A DNA stretch of 64,000 bases, taken from positions 20,543,902-20,607,901 of the forward strand of contig NC_056035.1 of assembly GCF_004379255.2 (NCBI RefSeq), in the 5' to 3' direction. Position 1 is the stretch's first letter. Each line of letters begins with the position of its first letter. Below are positions 31,336 to 42,160 of this stretch, piece after piece. This stretch comes from Salvia splendens (lineage: Eukaryota; Streptophyta; Magnoliopsida; Lamiales; Lamiaceae). Below the pieces are notes generated by a model, which was not told where the DNA came from, did no database searches, and saw only the letters and a list, made by a program, of their open reading frames with translations. The position numbers and the translations under genes are program-made.

Positions 31336-33302
31336 GATCCGGGCGTTTTGGACCTCCCGTTCGTATCATCCTCTCCCTCTTGAGAAGGATTTGTCCTCAA
31401 ATCCGGGTGTTTTCCTTTCCTATCATCCTCGGGAGACCATCGAGCTTTGTAGCCTTGAAGTGCCTTCTCTTTCATTCTTGGACCCCAATCTATCCACGGC
31501 TCACGGCGTCGGAGTGACTCTTGATGTCCGGCACACGTAATCATATCATTCTCCTCTCCTTGGAAAGGATTTGTCCTCAAATCCCAATCTCGCATACCAT
31601 TAAAATTAAGCAAGAAAAAATGAAATATCATAGTATGATGGGGATTAGGACCACTACAAACTCGAGAAGATGGTATCACACCAATAATGTGGGTATGATC
31701 ATGTTCCATCAAGTTCAAGACCAAGTCACAAGAAGTATGAGAGCATAAGTTCATGAATTCTTTCTTGTCCAAAACCAATTCATAGAGGGAAAAGTCTATA
31801 ACAAGATTTCCATAGAAAGTTTCCAAATTATTATCCTCATAATAAAACCAAACAAAGTCGTCAAGATATCCTTTATGCCAATACTCAAATAATCTCAAAT
31901 AATAGGCACAAGATGTGAGTGCACATAAGCCTATACATTCTTTCACAATCAAATCCCAAACAAGACCATTAGAAACAAAGTCTTTAACAAAAAGACCATT
32001 AAACATACTAATTACGTTGAAAGGCTTGATTGACATGCAATAAAAGAAACTAACATGCCAAAACACACACATCCCAAGCACTTTGTTTCTGTTTGGCTCA
32101 ATCATCGCCACACTATCTATGCCCAAATTCTTGAACATTTTCACAAAAGATTTGACATTCTCATCAAGACTAGGCATTCACAAGAAAGGATCCTCATAAT
32201 GTGCAAAGTTGAAATCAAGCAAGATAGGAATAATTACAAAATTTCTATTCTCAAGATCATGCAAGGGAAGACCATAAACAACCATTAACACATCCTTCTT
32301 GCTCAAATAAGAAATACCCTTCCACAAATTGACAAACTCTTGTCCAACACATAGAGTAGGTTCGTGACAATTCACATCAAGCTTGCAAGAAGATATATCA
32401 ATCAACAAACCAATTTTATCAAAAAGGATTTCACTCAATTTCCCCAACAATTTCAAAACATGAACACAAATATGAGAACAATACATTGTTATGCCATTAA
32501 TCATAACACAATCCACATGAGATATGTGAGGGGAAAAATCCTTTACAAAACGTCTATATAACATTCCAATCCCGTTGAAGGGTTTAACCATTTTGCAATG
32601 AAAACATAGCAAACACCAAGTTTTAAACTCATCTACAATTTCACTCCTCTTGGTCCTACAATTCTCATCCACATACTCATGAATCTCAAAATTACCCACA
32701 AACGAAAGCGTAGTCATCTTAGTATGAGAGGAAGTCATTCCATCATTCAAGTTAGAATCCACAAGAGTCATGACACGCTTATCAATGTCTGGATTTATCA
32801 AGAAATGGTCAATATATGATGCAAAGGTAGATTTAACATTCAAAGATTCAAGCTCATGACGCCACTTATCACATAAGTCATCAATTAAAAATCTAACAAC
32901 ACACTTAGGCTCCTCTAATCCAATCATATCCAAGGGGGCATCACAAAGAGACAAGGATAGTGCACTTGAACCTTGGGCAAGGAGTTCCTCGACTTGCCCT
33001 TGTTCTTCTTGATCCATCACCGGTAGCGTAGTCTCCAAGCCAAGTGCAACATGTTTCTCCACTTCCATGCCTTCACTTTCACTTCCTACAAATATATCAA
33101 TACAAAAAGACATACAAGAAGTGTTAGTGGGTAAAAGCTTATAATCCTCACCAAGGGCAAAGGGTAAAGGATTATCTAGTGCCCACCCAAGGTTGGCCTT
33201 AGAATCTAACAAGCACCCTTCACTCACTTGTGCTTGTGGTTTTTCTCTCATTTGGTGTTTATCTTTTCTCTCACCCCCTCCACCCTCTCTTGACTTTTTC
33301 AC
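31254..33302 (-). pseudogene. LARD-1 long ORF, unknown function, one stop
   Basis: The frame is open for 682 codons except for one TGA at 32180-32178. I recognise no RT, integrase, protease or gag motif. The protein starts MKKSREGGGGERKDKHQM, has an acidic first third, then a Cys/Phe/Leu-rich region. A module is repeated inside: VKPFNGIGMLYRRFVKDF (about 32590-32537) and IKPFNVISMFNGLFVKDF (about 32030-31975), each followed by a Cys/His-containing stretch. The C-terminus carries two copies of a DLRTNP(F/S)Q motif with acidic residues and runs into the 3' LTR. No membrane segment is certain. Function unknown; it could be a highly diverged or exapted polyprotein. Confidence 0.6.
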
Positions 33303-33507
33303 CTCACACTCGAGTATTTTTTCACACTCACTTGGCTTTTTAGGCTCACTTTCACTCTCAAGCCTTTTTTTCTATCTCGATTCTTTCTTCTACCACTTTG
33401 GATTAAAATCGATGAAGATGAGATATCCGGACACAAACTAAGAGTCACCTTCGAGGTATGGAAAGAAGAGGATGTGCCCTTACAATTTGATGAAGTGAAT
33501 GTTTGGT

Positions 33508-34196
33508 TCATGTCTCCACTACCATGTCGATCAAAATACCCATTCGTACTCTACATGGAACTTCTCCTTCAATTTCCCTCTCAAGGCCTGGAATTCTACA
33601 ATACTCTTTTTTCTTGCTTCTACGAGGAGTCTCTTTATGAAGCTTTGAGACTCGTTCCCTTCTAATCCCTCTATCAAATACATTATCATGACCCCTTGAC
33701 TCATAATCACCTTTATCATGCCTCTCTCGACTATATCCTCCATAGCACCTATAATCTTGATGAGGTCTTTCTTGATACTCAAACTCTTGCTCTCCTCGAC
33801 CCCACTTATCACAATATATTCTCCTTTCACTCCTCAATGAGTTCTCATTCCTCCTATACCTCCCATCGGAAACATGGTGATGTGTGGAGTTACTTCTAGG
33901 AGTGTTTGACCTTGATAGCCACACGGTCTTCAAAGAATTGAGCTCATCATGGAGAAAATTTTTGTTGGCATGTATGGATACTTGATTCTCCTTGAGTTCC
34001 TTCAAATTCCCGAACATAGCATATTGAGCGACATGCATTGACGTTTGGCCTTTTTAAGATCCCTCAAGTCCGCCATAATTTTGGACATCAAACTTGTCAA
34101 CTCATCCCCCACCACATTATGACTCATGCTCGCAACCGGTTCAACTCCATCCGGTTGTGAATCCCCTATCACCGCGGATCTAGTACGAGGAGGCAT
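33508..34196 (-). pseudogene. LARD-1 gag-like ORF with frameshift
   Basis: It starts MPPRTRSAVIGDSQPDG, a common opening of plant gypsy gag polyproteins. The first 50 residues end in a coiled stretch (SLMSKIMADLRDLKKAKRQ). After a frameshift near 34035 the product continues 176 residues: FGNLKELKENQVSIHANK, then a very Arg/Tyr/Glu-rich region (RSERRIYCDKWGRGEQEF). The gag core and zinc knuckle usually found next are missing. Gag assignment is an inference from the start motif and position. Confidence 0.55.
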
Positions 34197-34860
34197 TCAA
34201 ATCGGTACCTACAATAAGAAAGAAAACAAACTAGGATCTAGTCTTAGAAGTCAGTAAAATCCACACTCACACACATAAGAAAGGGAGATTTTAGTAAGAA
34301 ATCACTTCCCAATAGGTAATCCCACCCCCAATTCACTCACCAATGTCACTCGGAACAAGGCTTAGAATATAGTGAGGGCTAGGTCCACTCACTCAATATC
34401 CAACTTCCTAAATGCAAGTGCTAACACAAATCAATCAAGGTATACACATAGGAAATTTATGTAACTCTTGGCTGATCTTTAGAATTTGTTTTGATATGGC
34501 TACTCAACCCCAAAATTGATGAAACTTGGTAGATAACAATATAAAGGGTTTAAAATGAGAGAAAAATATTCCCAATATAGCAGGTTTTCGAGAAGACCCT
34601 TGATTTTACATTTTCCCCAAATCTGTCAAACTAGGGCACAAAACGGGGTAGCAACTTCAGACATTAAATTGACCTATCAAATGATGGAAATTTTGGATGA
34701 AATTTTGCAGGTAAATAGTTCATATATCAAGGTTCAAGCACACCAAATATCAGCTCAATCCAACAACAATAGACCAATAAACAAACACAGGCTAAACAAG
34801 GAAAAACAAGGAAAAGGAAATTTCATAGAGGTAAAAAAGCAAACACTTGGTAGGCACCTA

Positions 34861-34874
34861 GGCAGTAGATACCA
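34861..34874 (-). other. Candidate primer-binding site of LARD-1
   Basis: The plus strand GGCAGTAGATACCA, ending in CCA two bases before the LTR, is placed as a primer site should be. Its first bases on the minus strand (TGGTATC) agree with the tRNA-iMet site, but the rest does not. The tRNA is undetermined. Confidence 0.4.
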
Positions 34875-34876
34875 AA

Positions 34877-35664
34877 TGATAAGGATTCTTGTGAGGGAAT
34901 CCTTCCATGTTCCCAAGATATACCCAAAATAGTGTTTGACTCTAATATTTTTAGTTAAGATAAAAATAGTAGGTTGAGCTAGCCACAAAAACTAGGCTAA
35001 AAAAGGAGTTTGGTGGAGAGGTTAGAAAAGGAAGAAGGGTTTAAAGAGGGAGGAATCCTCTTTGGGGACCTATGACCTCTCACAAGAAGATGTGGGCAAC
35101 CCTAGCCTACTTTCACCCATAACAAACACTTCATTGGCTCCACATTCATGACTACACCACCATAAAGGCATACCTATACTTGATCTAGTCTAATGAACAT
35201 AAACCAAGCAACCTACATGTAGGAATTTGGATAAAAATCTCACAAGGGAGATGCTCTTAAAGGAGTCTTCAAAATATCATTCATCAAAGTCTCCCCACAA
35301 AAGTCTTACGAAATAGTATTTATACCCAGGGTCGGAATCCCAAGAAAAGGGTTCAAAAAACAAGAAATTCGGCTAAAATAGTTAAAACGCCCGGTCGGGC
35401 ATTTTGGACATGTGAAATCGCCCGGCTGGGCGAACTCTCTGGACTTCTCGCTGCTTTGTCAAACGCCCAGTCAGGCGTTTTGGGATGGTGAGTTCACCCG
35501 AACGTGGACGACACACAGCGCACAAACGCCCGATCGGGCGTTTTGGATCGGTGGATTCGCCCGACCGGGCGTTCCGTTTGCCTCCTCTATTGCCCTCTGG
35601 ATGAAGTTTGAAACGCCCTCCCGAAGCTTTTGTCTCATGGATCTCGTGACGGGCCTTCCGTGTA
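34877..35664 (-). repeat. 5' LTR of LARD-1
   Basis: It begins TGATAAGGATTCTTG and ends CCTTCCGTGTA on the plus strand, about 788 bp. It matches the left copy throughout, including the run of CGCCCG...CGGGCG palindromes. Confidence 0.85.
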
Positions 35665-36253
35665 GCCTAAGGGGAGTCGTGGTCGCGTCCGCCTTTGCCT
35701 TGACCATCTAGCATCCGTATGGCTCCACGAGTATCACGCTCAAATCTTGATTGCTTATGGCAATCATTTTTTGATGTTGTTTATCATAACTTGGATGAGG
35801 ATGTAATCTACTTCGCCGAGACTAAGAAATTTCTCAACAAAATGATGGAGGCAGTTGCATATTTAGCAAAAAGGAGGCCATAACTTAAAAGGAGGCACAT
35901 CTGATTCTATCGTCGAGACTGTTGCAAAAAATGATGATGAGTCAACAACAAATGTCAAGTCTGATCCCGTCATCAAAGAGATGGTAAAAAAAGATCCCGT
36001 AAAATGGCATTGGTGGAAACCAAATTTCCTCCAAAATCCCATAGTCCAGAAATGACTGTTTTCATCATTGGTTATGTTATTGAAGTCGCGGAAAAGATCT
36101 CATGTCTAAAGACGGTTTCTTCATCACTCACTAGGGTCCCAAGCGATACAATTTTGTATGGAAACGAAGATCCAAACAAAGACAGTGATATGGGAGATTA
36201 TTTTTCCCTAACATCCACCTTGAGGGCAAGGTGGTTTTCAACCACGGAGGAGT
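35665..36253 (+). other. LTRX residual interior
   Basis: A Lys/Asp-rich reading starts near 35885 and an 87-codon ORF lies at 36004-36267, running into the LTR. I recognise no domain. The end GGTGGTTTTCAACCACGGAG with a following purine run is the likely polypurine tract region of LTRX and contains a small inverted repeat GTGGTT/AACCAC. Confidence 0.55.
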
Positions 36254-36595
36254 TGATAGGGACTTAGACTTTTACTCTATTTCAAAAGGGAGCTGATAAT
36301 CTTCCCATATAATTATTTAGCTTATTTTATGTTTTATTATTTAGTTATTATGATTTGATTTACTTTCCCTAATGGTTATGTTTTGCTTTACTAGTTTATA
36401 GGAGATTTTTTTGTACCGCACTTATTATAAATATGTGTTGAGTCTTTTATTATTATTAACAAGAATGAAGAATTTATTAATTAATCTCATTCTCTCTCTT
36501 ATGTGAAACGCCCCCTAGAACATCAACTAGGGTTTTTCTCTTTTTGTCTTTAGAAATTCACCCAAATAATTCCTTCGATAGACTAAACCCTATTA
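36254..36595 (+). repeat. Right LTR of LTRX
   Basis: It starts TGATAGGGACTTAG and ends AAACCCTATTA, about 342 bp. The ends TGATAG and CTATTA are near-perfect inverted repeats (CA changed to TA). Confidence 0.82.
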
Positions 36596-36659
36596 GGATC
36601 ATCTTAAACAGAACAAATTAAACAAGTGAGTGGTCATCTTCGGTGGGATGGAGAGAGTA

Positions 36660-36949
36660 ATTAGTAAAATAAGAGAGATAGATATAAATGGTAGTGTAAG
36701 TAGTGTTAGTGGAGATTGTGCTCCACGTCATTAAATATGTGGTGTAATTATAAGTTGTAAATAAAATGATATGTAGGGGTAATATTGATGTAAATCAAAC
36801 AATGCTAATTCTACTCTAAGATTTCTCCTATTTTTTATATTAAAATCATCTATCAATTAATCATTAATGTTTAATTATTATATATTAGTTGATAGATGTT
36901 CATGTGGAGTGAAGGCATATAATGAACCAAACCGGATCTGGGGTCTGAT
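36660..36949. other. Intergenic sequence, nothing recognised
   Basis: AT-rich DNA between the split MITE and the LTR-like remnant. I see no gene. Confidence 0.5.
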
Positions 36950-37604
36950 TCAAACTGTTATTTTTCTATCAATACGATGTCCAAATTCTTTTATCTTACC
37001 ACTGTTACCTTCGTCTTTGAAATAGCTTCGTGTGGGTATCTTGTACGCCTCAATCGGAGCACGGATAAAGAAGTTATGACCATTTGATGAAGGTTGCGCG
37101 AAGCAGTGCGAACCCGGCGAAAACGCCCGGGTCTGGCGTTTTTGACCAAAAAAACACCCGGGTCCAGTAGAAACGCCCGGGTTGGCATCGTTTTCGCCTG
37201 GGTCGACACCATTTCGCCCGGGTCGGGCATTTTCTTGGAACTGCCGAATTTCAGTTTTCAAATGTTTCTGGAGTAGTTTTTGGGGGATTATTCAGAGATT
37301 CTCATACACAAAAAATTATCAGAGACATGGGAGGAAGAAAGGAAGAAGATTGGAGGTCCAATCACTCAACTTCCATCATCCCGAGGAGATTTGCTACCAT
37401 CTACACATCAATTTCATGAGTTTTATGGTTCTTCTTTATTGTTTGTGGATGTGTAACTAATCTCTTACGTTGCTCCTAATTTGTGAAAGATGTGAATTAC
37501 TTTTGGATTCTGTGGATTAATATTAATTTATGATATTTTTCTACGATGCTCTTTACATTGAATTATAATTTCGGCCTGATTTATTATATAATCATGTCTT
37601 TTAG
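36950..37604 (+). repeat. LTR-like remnant interrupted by ATH-C
   Basis: The composition and phrases such as CCTCAATCGGAGCACGGATA, AAGAAGTTATGACC and the CGCCCGGGTC repeats are typical of plant gypsy LTR sequence as I know it. No coding region remains. It stops abruptly at the ATH-C border (37605). The element family is not determined. Confidence 0.5.
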
Positions 37605-39152
37605 TGAAGTAGCTAGAAAGAGTGTGTGCACTTGATATTTCTCAATCCAATAGGTCCAGAGGATTCACTAGATCACAGGGTCTAGGAGACCATGAATCTA
37701 TCAGAAATGGTTGTTGGATACACTTTTCTATACTTCAAAACCTTAACCCATCATACTATTGGCTAGTATATGGAAGTAAGGATCGATCCCACAGGGTTGG
37801 AGGTGTTAGCAAGTATTTAGAGGGTTTGGGACGGGTCGGCTGCTGCCACGCAACTCATGGGTTAAGATTTCTTTAAACTACTGGACTCAAGAGAATTACA
37901 AGCATCTAACTAACTATTGGACCTAAGAAACGAGAAAAACACGTACTCATGCATGACTCGAGAGACGACTTACCTAAGGAAAGTTTATCAAACTACTAGG
38001 TCAAGTAAAAAAATAGTTTCTCAAAACAGTTAGACAAAAATGTAAGAAAAGAAAATGGAACAGATTTCCCGATTTAGCTACTGCGACAGATAAAGCTGCA
38101 AAGGTAAACAAACAACCAGATCTGAATCTAACTACCAACGGTCTTCTTCTTCTTCTTCAGCAATTTTACATGAACATGAACGAAATAGAGCATAAAACAC
38201 AGAAAACAGAGCAAACTCAGATCGAACTTCAAACACTACGATTGAGCTAAAAACTACCAGATCTAAACTACCAGGTTGAGCAATTAGAAAGCAACAGTAA
38301 AAACAACCATAACCATGCAGATCCAAATCAGTATGTATCAGATTTACAATTCCAATTCACAATTCACTCCAGATAAAACCAATCCAAACTCGACCACATC
38401 CAGATCCATGTCCATCAACTCCAATTCAAACAATTCAACAACAAACCAACTCTGATTCAACCGATCTCAACTCCAAATCGACAATCAATTGCGAAAAGCA
38501 TCCAATTCAGTAAAAATCAACATCAAACATTAAAACCAACATAAAATAGAAAACACAAACTTCCATAGCTGCAGAAAATATGTTCAAACACAAAAGCAGA
38601 CGTCGAGCTTCCGGCAAAGAAGTTCACGGTGAGGATAAAACGACAGAAAAGTAAAATGATTGTATCTTTGCCCCGTAAGGACGGTGTTACACCACAGACT
38701 AAGCTAAACCGAACCCAAAATGCCCAGAATGACCCCATTGATGCCAAGTGCGTGTGTGAAGTTAGCTAAAACTAAAAGTGAAACTAAGGAGTATGTTGAA
38801 ACTGGTGTCCCCTTTTCTCTTTTCAAGATAGTTGTCCCTTTTATAGTTATGGTTCAGATCCCTATGGCACTCATTCTTCATGATTTTTCATTTTTGCCCT
38901 CTGAAACAGGATCTTTTAAAATTCGCTCCTTGTTCACTTTTGCTTCCTGCCAGCGTTTTCATTATTTCCTCGGTCAGGTAAATTGCTGGCGCTTTTTCAC
39001 TTCACTTTCCTCATTTTCATCTACCCGGTTGATTTGCATGCATTTCCTGGGTCTGACAGATATTTCACGCACCTAAACTTACAAACACTTATTAGTTCAC
39101 TGAAATCACAGAATTTACCCCCCATAACCAATGCATGAAATGAGCCTTATCA
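37605..39152 (-). repeat. 3' LTR of ATH-C
   Basis: It begins TGAAGTAGCTAG and ends GAGCCTTATCA on the plus strand, 1548 bp. It shares the conserved core at 37741-37800 and the ATGCATGAAATGAGCCTTAT end with ATH-B. No coding capacity. Confidence 0.86.
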
Positions 39153-40675
39153 AACTGCTCACACTTAAACCATACTTGTCCTCGAGTATGAAAGACAAAA
39201 TAAAGAAATAAGACAAATTTCAATGCATGATTTTCTTCTGACCGACTATAAAAAAACATAACTCCTAGACCTAGACACAAAAAAAACTTAGATAGAGAAG
39301 ACATACACAAACACACATAAAAGAAAACAATCAAGACATAAAAAACAAAAACAAATACAGATTTATAAACTGGTTCAAGTTCTAGCAGCTGTCCCCACAA
39401 GCTTAAGGTCAATCCAATCGTCTACAGTCTCAGATTTCTCCCCCTCCCTTCTTCTGTCTGGTCAGTTTGTCAGTTCGTCAAGATAGCCTCTATTTTCACC
39501 AATTGTTGGATTCACTCGGTCACTCATTCCTCACCAGAAACGTTAGGACCATTCACTCATTCATTTTTGTCATACCACTGATATTTTGAGTTCTACTGAC
39601 ACAGAGAAGTTCCTTAAGGTCTTTCACTGGGTTGTAACGGAGCCAGAGGATTGTAGTATATAGGTGAGGATCCTAGGGGGCCTAAGTTCAAAGAAGTGTA
39701 AGTAAAAATATGTGAAGGACATGTGAACTTAAGGACAAGAGATGGTAACCGCCTCCCGTTTTACAATCTATCTTCCCAAAATTTTTGGAGCTATTCCTTG
39801 GACAAGGTGGCCTTATTCCCCCTTTCTACCGGTTCAGGTTATAAACTTTTTTTTGCCCTGATTTTCCTAATATTTCCCTGGGTCAGGTTACAACTTTTCC
39901 TGCCCTTTACTTTTCTTTCTTTTTTCTATTTTCCTGGGTCAGGTTACAACTTTTCATGCCCGTTACAACTTTTCATGCCCTTTACTTTTCTCTTTTTTTT
40001 CTATTTTCCTGGGTCAAGTTACAACTTTTCCTGCCCTTTTTATTTCCTTACTCTTTACTTATATCTCCCTGTTTCACAATCTATTTCCTACCCCAATTGG
40101 TTAGTTGCCCCCACTCCGCCCCCTTGTTCACGTGATATGAAGGTTAAGCGTGCCAAGGAAAGGACAATTTTTAATAAGCTCAACATTGGCCAACTAGGGG
40201 GTGCCCTTACAATGAGGCAGGTGTTGCAGATTCGAAAGAATTAAGCTCAATCGGTTATCCTATTGCCTTTGTCCTTACTCCCCTATGTCATTTCTCCCTA
40301 AGCATCAAGTGGCAGCCTCTCCTTTTTCTGTTAAGTAGAGGGCTTCACAATTAGATCAAATTAAGGCCTTTCTATCGTTCTTAATTCCTTCAAACTGATT
40401 TCGATTTATTAAGGAAAGAGGTCTCAAAAATTGACATGCATCCTCTCTTCAATTACTCTCACTAAGGGAATCTTGCTTTCTGTTTCACCAGTTTATACTT
40501 AACACAAACATCCTAAAAAAATGACACTAAACTGACTCGACACCAACAAATATACATGCTTCATACTAACTGCACTAACTGCTCTCCCCCTCCCACTTCA
40601 CTCATGCTTGTCCCCAAGCAATCCTTATGAATCGGAAAACAGAGCAGTTGGTGTACACAGGAAAATATAACCTTC
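39153..40675 (-). other. ATH-C 3' non-coding region with repeats
   Basis: No gene is present. Next to the LTR, CTCGAGGACAAG on the minus strand is the conserved pre-polypurine hairpin. A tandem repeat of CCTGGGTCAGGTTACAACTT plus a pyrimidine-rich spacer lies at 39877-40040, in three to four copies. Each copy has a short hairpin CCTG-ACC-CAGG on the sense strand. Confidence 0.7.
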
Positions 40676-42160
40676 TGAAAGAGCAGGTTTGCGTCAGGTG
40701 TCGTTCAAGCCCAGGTGTATCCTACTGATCAGGATAAAACAAGCCCCAGATAATCCTGAACCTGGTATCAATAATTCCTCAACCCTCTTCTACTGGGTAG
40801 TATAGTGAAGGTATGGGTCGAATCCCACAGAGATGGTGACGATTTGGAGTGATTGTGGTGATATTCTGGAAGGTTTGGTTAGCTACCACGCTTGGGTTGA
40901 GTTTCTACCTAGACGGGAAATTAAGATGGTACTCTACTGACTAGGACGGGTGAAGGGTGGTCGACATGTGGTTGTGTACGTGGAAATTGGTTTATGGGGT
41001 CTAACAGAAAAAATATGTGAAAAGTACTGGGTTTCTATAAAAGACTAAACTGAAGGTCAGAGAATAAGTGGTAGTTATGGTGACTGGGCTGACAGATCTG
41101 TAGGGTACAAGCTAAAAACTGAAGGACAAAAGTAAAAAGCAACTAAAAAGCAAAGTGGTCCCAAAACTTGATGGAGATGTCATCTTCTTCAACATGAAAA
41201 TAATCAGATCACTAACCAGATTCAACGCCATGAAAATATAGATTAACAGCTTCAGAACACAGATCTATTACCAAAATTCCAACTCTAACTCAAACACTGA
41301 AAATGAAACTTCGCCTATCGGCCAACATGCAAGGTGGTAAGAATCACGTAAACTGAGCTTCGTATGTAACAATCTTCAAACGCGATCAAACAGTAAACAA
41401 CCAGCTAACTTAGAGAAATTAACTACTAAACTGAAATATGCGATTTAACACTAGAGACAACCGAAAATGCTAGATCTACGCTAACTAGGCAGAAAGAAGA
41501 AAGAACAACGATATAACCGAAATGAAACAACTTCATAGCATTTAGAAAACGTTTGGATCACAACCAAGACTTCAAAATAATCAAAATACTGGAAATGTGA
41601 AAGATCCAACGTAGAGAAAACAAACAAGATTAACTAGAAAGCAAATAAAGATTGTTTTTGCCACTCCGGGCGATGGAACTGCTAACTACGATCGTGCTGA
41701 CTGAAAAGAGAACGTCTGGAACTCCGGAGGTTTCTGGAACTCAGGTGATCATGGCTATGGCGAGGAATGAGACTCTGGACTGGACCGAAGAACTGAACTC
41801 CCGAGAGATTTCTACCTAAGAGTGGATGATGATGATTCTTTTTATCTCTCCAAGTGGCTTCCTTTTATAGGGAGGCTTGCCCTTGATTTTAGGGTAAAAC
41901 CTCATTGCGAAATGAATTCTCTGCCCTTAATTGTGGTTGACTAGCCCTAGCTATCTTTCTTCTCCATCTCGAGCCATATTTTTTTGCATGCATCCTGGTC
42001 AGTATTTAATCGTTCTGACGCCCTTTTCACCTGAAGTATCCGAAGCTTTGCCTACTGGCTAGAACACTCATCCTGCACACTTAAGCAACTGTTTTGCAGA
42101 TATAATCCAATTATGCACATCATACTGACTAGTAACCAAGGACTAGAATACGACTTATCA
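40676..42160 (-). repeat. 3' LTR of ATH-A
   Basis: It runs from TGAAAGAGCAGGTTT to ACGACTTATCA on the plus strand, 1485 bp. It is related to the ATH-1 LTR (shared core at 40776-40837; shared end ACTAGTAACCAAGGACTAGAA). The left border is fixed by ATH-C sequence. Confidence 0.82.

Larger units (their letters stand above)
30575..35664 (-). mobile_element. LARD-1: LTR element with a non-pol ORF
   Basis: The LTR pair is 30575-31335 (3' LTR) and 34877-35664 (5' LTR), with the interior read on the minus strand. Interior genes are a short charged gag-like ORF (33508-34196) and a 2-kb ORF (31254-33302) without RT or integrase motifs. A tail motif, DLRTNPFQ, resembles the C-terminus of some plant Ty3/gypsy polyproteins. 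I therefore class it as a large retrotransposon derivative with its own ORF. It inserted at or near the end of the left LTR of LTRX. No clean target duplication is visible. Confidence 0.75.
30246..36595 (+). mobile_element. LTRX: LTR element with short residual interior
   Basis: It has direct-repeat LTRs at 30246-30574 and 36254-36595. A near-identical target duplication flanks it: GGGTC (30241-30245) and GGATC (36596-36600). Apart from the LARD-1 insertion, its interior is only about 590 bp (35665-36253), with no recognisable gag or pol. It is either a small non-autonomous element or the remnant of a larger one. Family unknown. Confidence 0.78.
30112..36657. mobile_element. Stowaway-like MITE split by LTRX
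   Basis: The left terminus after TA (30110-30111) is CTCTTTTCATATCAATGAAA, then ATGATCT. The right terminus before TA (36658-36659) reads, in reverse complement, CTCTCTCCATCCCACCGAAG, then ATGACCA. The two halves (30112-30240, 36601-36657) make one MITE of about 190 bp, interrupted by LTRX. Confidence 0.72.
37605..40675 (-). mobile_element. ATH-C: Athila-like element, 3' end
   Basis: It contains the 3' LTR (37605-39152) and about 1.5 kb of 3' non-coding interior (39153-40675), then is cut by the ATH-A LTR at 40676. The remainder must lie right of the window. Flanking bases on the left are TTTAG (37600-37604), the expected target duplication. The sequence next to the LTR (AACTGCTCACACTTAAACC) matches ATH-A and ATH-B at the same position. 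Confidence 0.85.

Noticed and set aside
39723..40244. 173-codon plus-strand ORF
   Set aside because: It is translated from the tandem hairpin repeat of ATH-C on the strand opposite to the element.
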